Source: Gallalistipes aquisgranensis (GTDB lineage Bacteria > Bacteroidota > Bacteroidia > Bacteroidales > Rikenellaceae). Taken from it: DNA of 64,000 nucleotides. How positions within the stretch are numbered: the first letter of the stretch is position 1; the number at the start of each line of letters is the position of its first letter. A program made the translations under genes and the position numbers. The stretch is from NCBI RefSeq assembly GCF_014982715.1, contig NZ_JADCJY010000001.1, positions 2,252,301 to 2,316,300 on the forward strand. The letters are read 5' to 3'. This document shows positions 1 to 8,568 of the stretch, one piece after another. The notes beneath the pieces are model-generated. The model ran no database searches, was not told the DNA's origin, and worked only from the letters and a program-made list of their open reading frames with translations.

Positions 1-52
1 ACGAGGCCAGAAGCCCGCCCAGGGCCAACACGCACAAGCTGTATCCTTTCAT
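1..52 (-). CDS. Start of an exported protein (partial, cut by window edge)
   Basis: Only the first 17 codons lie in the window, reading MKGYSLCVLALGGLLAS on the minus strand. A lysine followed by a hydrophobic run is what a signal peptide looks like, so the product is probably exported. A TAnnTTTG box lies about 20 bp upstream at 72-79 on the same strand, which supports a real start here. Nothing can be said about function. Confidence 0.45.
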   Translation of the reverse strand, partial: MKGYSLCVLALGGLLAS

Positions 53-71
53 TTTCTATCGTTTAGAGAAA

Positions 72-79
72 CAAATATA
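72..79 (-). promoter_or_regulatory. Bacteroidota -7 promoter box (TATATTTG)
   Basis: On the minus strand this reads TATATTTG, an exact match to TAnnTTTG. It is 20 bp upstream of the partial exported protein that runs off the left edge. No clear TTG -33 element was found at the expected distance. Confidence 0.45.
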
Positions 80-218
80 CGAATTTTCCGCAATCCGTAC
101 ACCATTAGAACGCAGGAAAACGAGAAAACGTATCGCACAGGGAAAGAAGGCAGCGAATTTGCGAAAGAGTTCGTATCTTTACCCGTCCGGAACGAACCGG
201 CAAAAAACGAACCGAACC

Positions 219-785
219 ATGTATATCGCACGCGCCAAACGCAAAGAGAACATCGCCGAATACATCCTCTACCTCTGGCAGCTGGAAGACCTGCTGAGGG
301 CCCTCCAGATGAGCCCCGAAGCGATCTACTCCCAGCTCGCGGAGCCGCTGCCCGCCGACGCCGCGGGCAGGCAGGAGGCTTTCCTGTGGTATATGGAGCT
401 GGTGAACCTGCTCCGCGAGGAGGGCAAGGAGCAGCACGGCCACCTCGACCACACGCTCCACCTGATCGCAGACCTGCAGAACCTCCACCTGCAGCTGATG
501 AAGCTGCCCGCCGGGGAGCACTACCGCACCCTCTTCGCCCGTCTGGCCCCCGAGCTGCCCCGCCTGCGCCAGGCGCTCGGCAAGCCGGAGGTGAGCGACA
601 TCGAACTCTGTTTCCGCGCCCTCTACGCCGTGATGCTCTACCGGATCAAGGACAAGGACGCCCCGGCGAACGAACAGACCGCCGTGCGGGACGTGCTGGA
701 ACTCATCTCCCCCGTCATCGCCGAGCTGGCGAAGGTCTACGGCCAGAGCGAGCGGGGAGAGATCGACCTGTTCCGCGAAGCCTGA
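219..785 (+). CDS. DUF4924 family protein
   Basis: A 188-residue soluble protein starting MYIARAKRKENIAEYILYLW. This opening and the all-helical, leucine-rich body match my recollection of DUF4924, a Bacteroidota-specific family of unknown function of about 180 residues. An in-frame ATG at 159 would add 20 residues of unrelated sequence, so 219 is preferred. There is no signal peptide or membrane segment, so it is probably cytoplasmic. A TATCTTTA box at 174-181 could be the -7 element. The gene is single, and a perfect hairpin follows its stop and separates it from the convergent phosphoesterase. Confidence 0.8.
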   Translation: MYIARAKRKENIAEYILYLWQLEDLLRALQMSPEAIYSQLAEPLPADAAGRQEAFLWYMELVNLLREEGKEQHGHLDHTLHLIADLQNLHLQLMKLPAGEHYRTLFARLAPELPRLRQALGKPEVSDIELCFRALYAVMLYRIKDKDAPANEQTAVRDVLELISPVIAELAKVYGQSERGEIDLFREA

Positions 786-811
786 CGCGGCCCGCGCCGG
801 CATCAAACGTT

Positions 812-845
812 TCACCCCTGCCGGAACGGGTTCCGGCAGGGGTGA
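812..845. terminator. Perfect 16-bp hairpin between convergent genes
   Basis: Two 16-nt arms (812-827 and 830-845) are exact reverse complements separated by only GG. The element sits between the stop of the DUF4924 gene and the stop of the NrnA-like gene, so it can serve both as a terminator. Neither side has a long T-run, so termination efficiency is uncertain. Confidence 0.65.
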
Positions 846-896
846 CGATTATCTTTCCGGGGCCGGCAAGCGGCCCTTCCCGCAGTCGCGGACGGA

Positions 897-1931
897 TCAC
901 TCCGCGCCGCTTCTCTCCCCGAAAAACTCCTCCACCGCGGCGCGGAAGCGCTCGACCGTCTCCGGCATGGGCAGGAACGACTTGCCGCCGGCGGCGTTGC
1001 GGTGTCCGCCCCCGTCGAAATAGCGGCGGGCGAAGACGTTCACGTCCACGTCGCCCCGCGAACGGAGCGACACGCGGATGAAGTTCTTCGTCTCCAGGAA
1101 CATGGCCGACATCGAGACTTCGCGGATCGCCAGCGGGAAGTTGACGAACCCCTCGCTGTCGCCGATCTGGAAGCGGAAGCGGCGCAGGTCCCTCTCGGTG
1201 AGCGAAATGTAGGCCGCGCCGTAGGGGTGCATGATCTCCATCTTGCGGTTGAGCGCGTAGCCCAGAAGACGGATGCGGCCCTCCGAAAAGCTGTTGTAGA
1301 CGTTGTTGTGGATCGCGGGGATGTCGATGCCGCGCTCGGCGAGCACGGCCACCGCCCGGTAGAGCTCCGGAGTGAGGTTGCTGAAGCTGAAGTTGCCCGT
1401 GTCGGTCATCATGCCCACGTAGAGCGACTCGGCCGTCGCATAGTCCACGGCCTTCTCGCCCGCCAGCGCCACGATGAGGCCGTACACCAGGAACGAGGTG
1501 GACGAGGCGGCCGGAACCGAGAACTGCAGGTCGTAGATGGCCGGGGGATTGAGGTGGTGGTCGATCAGCACGCGCCGGGCCCGGGTGTTGGCCGCGATGG
1601 CGGCGCTCATTCCCTCGAGCCGCTCGATCTGGTTGAAGTCGAGGCAGAAGATCAGGTCGGCCTCCGCGATGAAGCGGGCCACCTCCCCGTCCGTGTCCTC
1701 GCGGAAGATGCGCAGGTGGCCGATGTCGGTCATCCAGCCCAGAAATGCCGGGTAGCGGTTGGGCACCGCGCAGCACACCTCATGGCCCATGCCCGCCAGC
1801 AGCCTGCGCCAGGCCAGCGCCGAACCGATGGCGTCGCCGTCGGGATTGGTGTGGGCCACCACCGCGATCCTCTGCCCGCCCGGAGCGAGCAGCCGCTTCA
1901 GTCTCTCCAAGTCGTTGCGATCTATCATCAC
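897..1931 (-). CDS. nrnA: DHH/DHHA1 phosphoesterase, NrnA-like oligoribonuclease / pAp phosphatase
   Basis: A 344-residue cytoplasmic enzyme. The DHH domain shows HTNPDGDAIGS at residues 27-37 and the diagnostic DHH at 124-126, whose Asp and His residues bind the metal ions. The C-terminal DHHA1 domain ends with GGGHRNAAGG near 307-316, the substrate-binding loop. Proteins of this layout and length (about 320-345 aa) in the NrnA group degrade short oligoribonucleotides and dephosphorylate 3',5'-pAp. Some DHH/DHHA1 proteins instead hydrolyse cyclic dinucleotides, so the exact substrate is inferred. It is a single gene with a likely -7 box at 1982-1989. Confidence 0.88.
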   Translation of the reverse strand: MMIDRNDLERLKRLLAPGGQRIAVVAHTNPDGDAIGSALAWRRLLAGMGHEVCCAVPNRYPAFLGWMTDIGHLRIFREDTDGEVARFIAEADLIFCLDFNQIERLEGMSAAIAANTRARRVLIDHHLNPPAIYDLQFSVPAASSTSFLVYGLIVALAGEKAVDYATAESLYVGMMTDTGNFSFSNLTPELYRAVAVLAERGIDIPAIHNNVYNSFSEGRIRLLGYALNRKMEIMHPYGAAYISLTERDLRRFRFQIGDSEGFVNFPLAIREVSMSAMFLETKNFIRVSLRSRGDVDVNVFARRYFDGGGHRNAAGGKSFLPMPETVERFRAAVEEFFGERSGAE

Positions 1932-1981
1932 CGTAATCCTTTCTTTCCGTTTTTTCAGATTTACCTTCGGGATTGAAGGGG

Positions 1982-1989
1982 CAAAAGTA
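1982..1989 (-). promoter_or_regulatory. -7 promoter box (TACTTTTG) for the NrnA-like gene
   Basis: The minus strand reads TACTTTTG, matching TAnnTTTG, 50 bp upstream of the start codon of the phosphoesterase. The flanking sequence is locally AT-rich. Confidence 0.5.
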
Positions 1990-2204
1990 ACGAAATTTCC
2001 CGAAATCCGCCATCATCCCCGCACGATTTCCCGGACGGACCGCCTTCCGCCCGTCCGGAAAGGCGGGAGACAGGGGTTCCGGCAAGTTTTTTTGATGTCA
2101 CGGACGCACTCCGGAACGGAAATACTCCCTCCGGGGGGAACGGAGACAGAAGCGGAGGGCACCCCGGACCGCGTTCCGGACGGAGCGGGAAGAGGGGCCG
2201 AAAA

Positions 2205-3830
2205 TCACTCTCCGGGAAGCGCCGTGCGCACGTATCCCCCGGCCGCCTTACGGTCGAGCGACGAGAAGGGCAGTTCGCGGAACCCGCTCCCCTCTCTGCC
2301 GCTGCGCACCGGAACGGCAGAAAGGGTCTCTCCGCCGGAGATCAGCGAGAGGGCCCGGTCCAGCAGGGGCTCCGAGAGGTCGCCCAGCGGGGGGAGACGG
2401 AACTCCTCGCCCGCCACCGGATCGGGCAGTTCGTCCGCCTCGTAGGCTTCGCTGCCGGCGGCGTCCGTGCCGGGCGGGAAGCCGTTGGCGAAGTCCGACT
2501 CGTTCCGGGCGTTGAAGTTCTGGAAGCAGATCGGACGGATATAGTACTCCGTCCCTCCGAACACACCCCCGGCATAGGGGGTTCCGGCCGTGGTGGTCCG
2601 GTCGAAGAGGTAGGAGCCCACGTTCTTTCCCTCGGTCCGCTTACCGATCAGGTGCACCGCGACGCCCGCGCCCCGCAGCCCGTTGACGAGCACCTCGCTG
2701 GCCGAGGCGGTGCGGGAAGAGGCCAGCACCCAGAGCCGATCCAGCCCGAGGCAGACGCCCTCCCCGCCGGTGAAATTCCCCTCGGACATCTGGGATAGGG
2801 TGAGGAAGCGTTCGTCCGTATAGCGTCCCGCGTTGTCGCGCACCCGGTTGAACACCGTCCCGGCCCGGTCCGCCGGGGCGATCATGCTGGCCAGCAGCTG
2901 GCACGAGAGAGCGTAGCCGCCCGGATTGTAGCGCAGGTCGAGCACCAGGTCGTCGAGGGGGGCCATCTCCCGCAGCGCCTCCTTCAGCGCATCGTCGTAG
3001 GTGCGGTCGTCGTAATCGTCCTCGAAGGTCGAGGGGTCGCGTCCGCGGTCGAAACCGTTGTAGACCAGATAGCCCACCCGGCGGCCGCCCACCTCGTGCA
3101 CCGCATGGAGGTGGACCGGACTGTCGTCCACGGCCCCGGCCGTCAGCCTCACCTTCTGCGGCGTGTCGTCACGGACGATCAGCCGGCCCGCGGGAGTGCA
3201 TTCGATCGGCACCACCGTCACCTCGGCCTGTGCGCTTCCCGAACCGGGGAGCAGCTTCCGGGCGAGGTCCGCGTAGTTCGAATCGGTGAAGGCCACGCCG
3301 TCCACCTCCATGATCCAGTCGCCGCGCCGCAGGCCCGCCCGGTCGGCCGGGGAGTCCGGCACCGTGTAGAGCACCTGCGCGAAGACGAGGGTCCCGCCGG
3401 TCGAGCGGAATCCGTATATCTGGAACTCGAACCCGAAGGAGCGCGTGCCCGACACCGAGCGCACGGCCGGCTCCACGGAGCGGATATAGGAGTAGGGCGA
3501 CCAGACGGAACCGAACGACTCCACCGTACCGTCGTGCGGCTCGCCCGAAGGCAGGAGACCGAGGCCCGAGAAGGAATAGCTCCCGGGCACCGGCCTCTTG
3601 AGCAGGGAGCGGAAAAACTCCTCGTAGCCGAGCGAATAGTCGGGCGACGGGGTGATCTCCCCGTTCCAGAGATAGCTCACCTTCATCACCTTGTAGACCC
3701 AGCGGTTCAGTTCGCCGTCCGCCGGAGCGGAACCGTCTCCCCCGCCGGAGACCTCCTCCTTGCCGCAACCCGCGGCCAAAACGCCCGCTGCGATCAGAGG
3801 CAGCAGGCGGCAGTACCACACTTTTTTCAT
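2205..3830 (-). CDS. S41 (C-terminal processing) family peptidase, lipoprotein
   Basis: A 541-residue protein starting MKKVWYCRLLPLIAAGVLAAGC. This is a lipoprotein signal with the lipobox ending at a cysteine, so it is probably tethered in the envelope. A PDZ-like segment with AGLRRGDWIMEVDGVAF follows at about residues 165-210. The S41 catalytic part contains SRTASASEVLVNG with the nucleophile Ser378 and the general base Lys402 in RTEGK. Residues between the lipobox and the PDZ match the N-terminal region common in Bacteroidota S41 proteases. An upstream in-frame ATG at 3917 would hide the lipobox, so it was not used. Substrate unknown. A TAGCTTTA box lies at 3951-3958. Confidence 0.87.
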   Translation of the reverse strand: MKKVWYCRLLPLIAAGVLAAGCGKEEVSGGGDGSAPADGELNRWVYKVMKVSYLWNGEITPSPDYSLGYEEFFRSLLKRPVPGSYSFSGLGLLPSGEPHDGTVESFGSVWSPYSYIRSVEPAVRSVSGTRSFGFEFQIYGFRSTGGTLVFAQVLYTVPDSPADRAGLRRGDWIMEVDGVAFTDSNYADLARKLLPGSGSAQAEVTVVPIECTPAGRLIVRDDTPQKVRLTAGAVDDSPVHLHAVHEVGGRRVGYLVYNGFDRGRDPSTFEDDYDDRTYDDALKEALREMAPLDDLVLDLRYNPGGYALSCQLLASMIAPADRAGTVFNRVRDNAGRYTDERFLTLSQMSEGNFTGGEGVCLGLDRLWVLASSRTASASEVLVNGLRGAGVAVHLIGKRTEGKNVGSYLFDRTTTAGTPYAGGVFGGTEYYIRPICFQNFNARNESDFANGFPPGTDAAGSEAYEADELPDPVAGEEFRLPPLGDLSEPLLDRALSLISGGETLSAVPVRSGREGSGFRELPFSSLDRKAAGGYVRTALPGE

Positions 3831-3993
3831 AGCGATTTCATGGATCGGAACCGGATAAAAGCCGTCCGCACCCTCCCCGGCCTCCCGCAGCTCCGTCCCC
3901 GGAAAGGGAGACGGCACCGGCGGAAGCCCGGCGAAAATCCGGACAGGACCTAAAGCTACGAAAAATTTTCCGAGGCCGCTCCCCTTTGCGGCA

Positions 3994-4677
3994 CTATTTC
4001 GACACGGGAGCCTCTTTTTTCTCCCCGGCGGCCGCCTTCCGGGCCGCCGCCTGTCCGTAGCGGCACCAGCGGAGGATGCCGCACTCCCCGCATCGGGGTT
4101 TGCGGGCCGTGCAGACGTAGCGCCCGTGCAGGATGAGCCAGTGGTGCGCCACGGGCAGCAGCGGGGCGGGGATGTGATCGGTCAGCTGCAGCTCGGTCTG
4201 GAGCGGGGTCTTCGCCCCGCGGGTGAGGCCGATGCGGGCCGACACGCGGAAGACGTGGGTGTCGACCGGCATGACGAACTTGTTGTAGATGACCGAGGCC
4301 ACCACGTTGGCCGTCTTGCGGCCCACGCCGGGCAGCCGCTGCAGCTGCTCCACGTCGTCGGGCACCACGCCCCCGAACTCCGAAGAGAGCATCCGGGCCA
4401 TGGCCGCCAGGTTCTTCGCCTTGTTGTTGGGATAGGAGATGCTGCGGATGTAGGGATAGATGTCGTCCTGGGTGGCCGTGGCCATCGAAGCCGCGTCGGG
4501 CCACCGTTCGAACAGCGCGGGAGTGGTCATGTTCACCCGCTTGTCGGTGCACTGGGCCGACAGGATCACGGCCACCAGCAACTGGAACGGGTCCGTGTAG
4601 TGCAGTTCGGAACCCGCCGAGGGCATCGCCTCCGAAAAGTAGGCGATCACCCCTTCGTAACGCTCTTTGATCGTCAT
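3994..4677 (-). CDS. nth: Endonuclease III (DNA glycosylase / AP lyase)
   Basis: A 227-residue base-excision repair enzyme that removes oxidised pyrimidines and nicks the abasic site. The helix-hairpin-helix LPGVGRKTANVV is at 115-126 with catalytic Lys121. The catalytic Asp139 is in VDTHVFRVSARIGL. The C-terminal 4Fe-4S cluster loop has Cys189, 196, 199 and 205 in the standard C-x6-C-x2-C-x5-C spacing. Length matches the family. It is the last gene of a close minus-strand run (uvrD, lrgA, lrgB, nth), with only 26 bp after the lrgB stop, so it is probably cotranscribed. Confidence 0.96.
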   Translation of the reverse strand: MTIKERYEGVIAYFSEAMPSAGSELHYTDPFQLLVAVILSAQCTDKRVNMTTPALFERWPDAASMATATQDDIYPYIRSISYPNNKAKNLAAMARMLSSEFGGVVPDDVEQLQRLPGVGRKTANVVASVIYNKFVMPVDTHVFRVSARIGLTRGAKTPLQTELQLTDHIPAPLLPVAHHWLILHGRYVCTARKPRCGECGILRWCRYGQAAARKAAAGEKKEAPVSK

Positions 4678-4703
4678 ATCGTTCGAGAGTTAAAATGGAT
4701 GTG

Positions 4704-5405
4704 TCACATGACCGATTCGATCACCGGGATCACCAGCGAGGTGGCCACGCCCATCAGCCCGATGGCCGCGCCCCCGATGGCGCCCTCCACGGCCCCCAGC
4801 TCCATGGCCTTGGCCGTGCCCATGGCGTGCGAGGCGGCGCCCATGGCCAGCCCCCGCGCCACGCTCTGCTTCACCCCGGCCGTGCGGAGCAGCCACGGGC
4901 CGAAGATGCTCCCGAAGATGCCCGCCACGATCACCGCCACGGAGGTCAGGGCCGGAATCCCGCCCGAATGTTCCGAGACGGCCAGCGCGATCGGCGTGGT
5001 GACCGACTTGGGCTGGAGCGAGGCCACGATCGCGTGTCCCGCGCCCAGCCAACGGGCGATCAGCACCACGCTCACCACCCCCAGCACGCTGCCCACGAAG
5101 ACGGAGAAGAGGATCGAGAGCTCCTTGCCGCGGATCTGTTCGAAATTCTCGTGCAGGAGGTAGCCCAGCGCCACCACCGAGAGGCCCAGCATGAAGTTGA
5201 TGATGCCGTTGGCCTCGTAGTAGGCCCGGTAGTCCACGCCGGTCCATTTCAGGAAGAGGATGATGACCACCATCGAGACCAGCAGCGGGTGGAGAACGCT
5301 CCAGCCCGTGCGTCGGTAGAGCGTGACGGCCCCCCAGTAGACCCCGACCGTGAGGGTCAGCAGGAAGAGCGGCTCCGAAATCCAGCCGTCCAGCAGCGCG
5401 GTCAT
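4704..5405 (-). CDS. lrgB: LrgB/CidB family inner-membrane protein
   Basis: A 233-residue polytopic membrane protein with about six hydrophobic segments. It contains the conserved LrgB stretch around ALAVSEHSGGIPALTSVAVI and the C-terminal GAASHAMGTAKAMELG loop typical of the family. LrgA/LrgB pairs are linked to control of murein hydrolase activity or, in plants and bacteria, to glycolate or pyruvate export; which applies here cannot be told from sequence. Its start overlaps the lrgA stop by 4 bp, indicating translational coupling. Confidence 0.9.
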   Translation of the reverse strand: MTALLDGWISEPLFLLTLTVGVYWGAVTLYRRTGWSVLHPLLVSMVVIILFLKWTGVDYRAYYEANGIINFMLGLSVVALGYLLHENFEQIRGKELSILFSVFVGSVLGVVSVVLIARWLGAGHAIVASLQPKSVTTPIALAVSEHSGGIPALTSVAVIVAGIFGSIFGPWLLRTAGVKQSVARGLAMGAASHAMGTAKAMELGAVEGAIGGAAIGLMGVATSLVIPVIESVM

Positions 5406-5851
5406 GGCCGTACCTCCTTTCCCTCCTCTCCGGCGGCCCGGGAATCCCCCTCCGACGGCTCCCGGTGCCAGCGGCCCACGGAGTGGCCGGCCCGGCGCAC
5501 GGCCATATAGCGGCGCGGATGGAGCGACCCGGCCGTCTGCTGCACCCGGCCCACCACGACGATCACCAGCACCGTGCTCACCACGAGCGAGACGAGAATG
5601 GCCCAGAGGTTGCCCCCGATCATCGAATAGGTGGTCATCAGGCCCACACCCACGGGCACGAAAAAGAGCATCATGTTGTCCAGCAGCAGGTTCACGATCC
5701 CCGCCACCTCCTCCGCCCGCACCACGCGGCTCCTGAGCGCCGCGAAGAGCACGAGCATGCCCAGCACGCTGCCCGGCAGGAAGCCGCCCAGCAGCGCGGC
5801 GAGCAGGTCGCCCGCCAGGTAGGCCAGCAGTATGAAAAACAGTCCTTTCAT
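5402..5851 (-). CDS. lrgA: LrgA/CidA family holin-like membrane protein
   Basis: A 149-residue protein with four hydrophobic segments in its first 115 residues (starting MKGLFFILLAYLAGDLLAALLG) and the family pattern PGSVLGMLVLFAAL. The polar C-terminal tail of about 35 residues is longer than in many homologues. It lies directly upstream of lrgB with a 4-bp overlap and 28 bp downstream of the UvrD-like helicase. LrgA is expected to form the partner subunit of LrgB in the inner membrane. Confidence 0.88.
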   Translation of the reverse strand: MKGLFFILLAYLAGDLLAALLGGFLPGSVLGMLVLFAALRSRVVRAEEVAGIVNLLLDNMMLFFVPVGVGLMTTYSMIGGNLWAILVSLVVSTVLVIVVVGRVQQTAGSLHPRRYMAVRRAGHSVGRWHREPSEGDSRAAGEEGKEVRP

Positions 5852-5879
5852 CCTTCCGTTCTTTCCGGTTCGTTCCGCG

Positions 5880-8474
5880 TCAGCCGATCACCGTCAGCCG
5901 CGCGAACTTGCTCAGCAGGGTTTTGCGTCCGGCGCCGTCGAACTCCACCACGAGCTTCACGTCGTCCGAGGCGCGCTCCACGGCCACGATCCGGCCCCGG
6001 CCGAACTTGCCGTGCTCGACCGTCATTCCCTCGGCGTAGGCCGCCGTTCCGGACGAGGGTGCGGAGAAGCGGCTCGGAGGCACGTCGCCCTCCACGGCCG
6101 GGGAGGCGGCACGCACGCCCATGCTCCTGAAGCGGGTCCCCTCGCCCACCTGCGGCCGGGGCACCTCCACCCTCTCCACGGGCCGCGGGGCCGCGGGCGA
6201 TCCTCCGCCCGGCCGGGGACTGACCCACCGCCGGGCCGCCTCGCCCCGCTGCGTATTGTATTCGCGGTCGGCGGACGAACGGCCGTCGCGCCCGGCATAC
6301 CCACCGCGCGCCGCACCGCCGCCGTACCCCTCCCGGGAAGCTCCGTAACGGCCCGCCGGGGCTCCGCCGGACTCCCGTTCGGCGAAACGCCGCCGGGCTC
6401 CCTCGACGGGGTGTTCCTCCCCGCCTTCGCCGGGGCCCTCCAGGTCGAAGGCGATGTCCAGGTATTTCGGGTCGATCTCCGAGAGGAAGCGGCTCGGGCG
6501 ACAGAACTCCGTGTTGCCCCACTTGAAACGTGTCTCGGAAAAGGTCAGCACCGCCGCCTCCTTCGCCCGCGTGAGGGCCACGTAGAAGAGCCTCCGCTCC
6601 TCCTCCAGCCCCTCGAGCGTGCCCATCCCCATCAGGTTGGGGAAGAGGTTCTCCTCCAGCCCCACGATGAAGACGAAGCGGAACTCCAGCCCTTTGGCGC
6701 TGTGGACGGTCATGAGCGTCACCTTGTTCCGCTCGTCGGGCTTCTCGTTGTCGGCGTCGGTGAGCAGGGCCACGTTCTGGAGCCACTCCTCCAGTGTGGG
6801 AGGACCCGACACCTGCACCCCGGCCCCCTCCGGCAGCCCCTCCGCCTCTTCGGGCGAGGACTCCTGCATGCGCAGCTCCTCCTCGCGCTGCTCCTCGAAG
6901 GTCTTCATCGAGTTGAGCAGCTCCTGTATGTTGTCGAGCGCGCTCATCGCCTCGGGCGTGTTCTCCATCTTGTAGAGCCCGATGATCCCGGAGCGCGCGG
7001 CGATCTCCAGCCCCATGTCGTACAGGCCGGTGGTGGCCCGCATCAGCGACAGCGAACGGATCAGCTCCACGAACTCGCCCACCTTCCTCCCCGCTCCGGA
7101 CTTCAGCGCCAGATCGTCGGCCGGCAGCATCGAAACCGCCTCCCAGAGGCTCACCCCGTGGGCGGCGGCCGCCTCGCCGATCCGGTTCAGGGTCACGTCG
7201 CCGATCCCCCGGGCCGGATAGTTGACGATGCGGCGGAACGCCTCGTCGTCCTTCGGGTTGACCACCAGCCGGATGTAGGCGATCAGGTCCTTCACCTCCT
7301 TGCGCTGGTAGAAGGAGAGACCGCCGTATATCTTATAGGGAATACCCCGCCGGCGCAGCGCCTCCTCCATCACGCGCGACTGCATGTTCGTGCGGTAGAG
7401 CAGCGCCGCCTCGCTCCAGTCGGCCCCGCTGTCGCGCACCCGGGCCCGCAACTCGTCGGCCACCAGCGACGCCTCCTCCTGGTCGGTGTAGGCCTTCAGC
7501 ACCTTGATCGCCTCGCCTTTGGCCCCCTCGGAGAAGGACTCCTTCCTGATCTGGTTGCGGTTCTTCCCGATCACGCTGTTGGCGGCGTTCACGATGGTCT
7601 GCGTCGAACGGTAGTTCTGCTCGAGCTTGAAGATCTCCGCCCCCGGAAAGTCGTTGCGGAAACGGAGGATGTTCTCGATCTTCGCCCCGCGGAACGAGTA
7701 GATGCTCTGCGCGTCGTCGCCCACCACGCAGACGTTGGAGTGGTGCTGGGCCAGCCGCCGGATGATGATGTACTGGGCGTAGTTGGTGTCCTGGTACTCG
7801 TCCACCAGAATGTAGCGGAACATCTGCTGGTACTTGGCCAGCACCTGAGGGAAGTCGCGGAACAGGATGTTGATGTTGAGCAGCAGGTCGTCGAAGTCCA
7901 TCGCCCCGTACTCCCGGCACCTAGCGGCATAGCGTTTGTATATCTCGCAGAGCTGGGGCACCTTCCGCTCGCGGTCCTCGCCCACCAGCGCGGCGTTGGC
8001 CTCGTAGGCCTCCGGCGTCACCAGATTGTTCTTGGCCAGCGAGATGCGGGCCTGGATGGCCGCCGGCTTGTAGGTCTCGTCGCTGAGGGAGAGCTCCCGG
8101 ACGATGGTCTTGATGACATTGCGGCTGTCGGCCGTGTCGTAGATAGTGAACGACTGGGGGTAGCCCAGCGAGGCGGCCTCGGCGCGCAGGATGCGCGAAA
8201 AGATGCTGTGGAAGGTCCCCATCCAGATGTAGCGGCTGCGGGCCTGTCCCACCAGCGCGGCGATCCGCTCGCGCATCTCGGCGGCGGCCTTGTTGGTGAA
8301 GGTGAGGGCGAGGATCGTGTGGGGGGCGACCCCCTGCTCGAGCATGTAGGCGATGCGGCAGGTGAGCACGCGGGTCTTGCCCGATCCGGCGCCCGCCACG
8401 ATCAGCGAAGGCTTCTCGAAATGGACCACGGCGGCACGCTGGGCCTCGTTCAGGTTCTTTATGTAATCCGACAC
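5880..8474 (-). CDS. pcrA: ATP-dependent DNA helicase of the UvrD/PcrA family
   Basis: An 864-residue superfamily 1A 3'-5' helicase used in repair and replication restart. Walker A GAGSGKT is at residues 28-34. The Walker B/motif II is DEYQD at 225-229, followed by motif III GDDAQSIYSFRGA. Motif IV-VI regions include QNYRST and LMTVHSAKGLEF, and the QxxGR-type arginine motif is replaced by the usual VALTRAKE. The C-terminus (EHGKFGRGRIV) is the Tudor-like fold seen in PcrA. A proline, glycine and arginine-rich linker at about 660-800 is low complexity. It heads the minus-strand cluster and has a -7 box at 8494-8501. Confidence 0.95.
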   Translation of the reverse strand: MSDYIKNLNEAQRAAVVHFEKPSLIVAGAGSGKTRVLTCRIAYMLEQGVAPHTILALTFTNKAAAEMRERIAALVGQARSRYIWMGTFHSIFSRILRAEAASLGYPQSFTIYDTADSRNVIKTIVRELSLSDETYKPAAIQARISLAKNNLVTPEAYEANAALVGEDRERKVPQLCEIYKRYAARCREYGAMDFDDLLLNINILFRDFPQVLAKYQQMFRYILVDEYQDTNYAQYIIIRRLAQHHSNVCVVGDDAQSIYSFRGAKIENILRFRNDFPGAEIFKLEQNYRSTQTIVNAANSVIGKNRNQIRKESFSEGAKGEAIKVLKAYTDQEEASLVADELRARVRDSGADWSEAALLYRTNMQSRVMEEALRRRGIPYKIYGGLSFYQRKEVKDLIAYIRLVVNPKDDEAFRRIVNYPARGIGDVTLNRIGEAAAAHGVSLWEAVSMLPADDLALKSGAGRKVGEFVELIRSLSLMRATTGLYDMGLEIAARSGIIGLYKMENTPEAMSALDNIQELLNSMKTFEEQREEELRMQESSPEEAEGLPEGAGVQVSGPPTLEEWLQNVALLTDADNEKPDERNKVTLMTVHSAKGLEFRFVFIVGLEENLFPNLMGMGTLEGLEEERRLFYVALTRAKEAAVLTFSETRFKWGNTEFCRPSRFLSEIDPKYLDIAFDLEGPGEGGEEHPVEGARRRFAERESGGAPAGRYGASREGYGGGAARGGYAGRDGRSSADREYNTQRGEAARRWVSPRPGGGSPAAPRPVERVEVPRPQVGEGTRFRSMGVRAASPAVEGDVPPSRFSAPSSGTAAYAEGMTVEHGKFGRGRIVAVERASDDVKLVVEFDGAGRKTLLSKFARLTVIG

Positions 8475-8493
8475 TTCGTTTCCGTTTTGGGCG

Positions 8494-8501
8494 CAAAGTT
8501 A
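8494..8501 (-). promoter_or_regulatory. -7 promoter box (TAACTTTG) for the UvrD-like gene
   Basis: The minus strand reads TAACTTTG 20 bp upstream of the helicase start. The same octamer appears on the plus strand at 8548-8555, so this short region holds two divergent promoters. Confidence 0.6.
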
Positions 8502-8547
8502 CGAACGAAAAATGTGAAAAGCGGGAGTAATTTTCTTTTTTTTATAA

Positions 8548-8555
8548 TAACTTTG
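8548..8555 (+). promoter_or_regulatory. -7 promoter box (TAACTTTG) for the MoxR-led operon
   Basis: An exact TAnnTTTG match 13 bp before the ATG at 8569 and 58 bp before a second in-frame ATG at 8614. Because the box is so close to 8569, the ATG at 8614 (MSEVINIKEL) may be the real start of the MoxR protein. Confidence 0.6.
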
Positions 8556-8568
8556 CCTTCCGTTCGTT

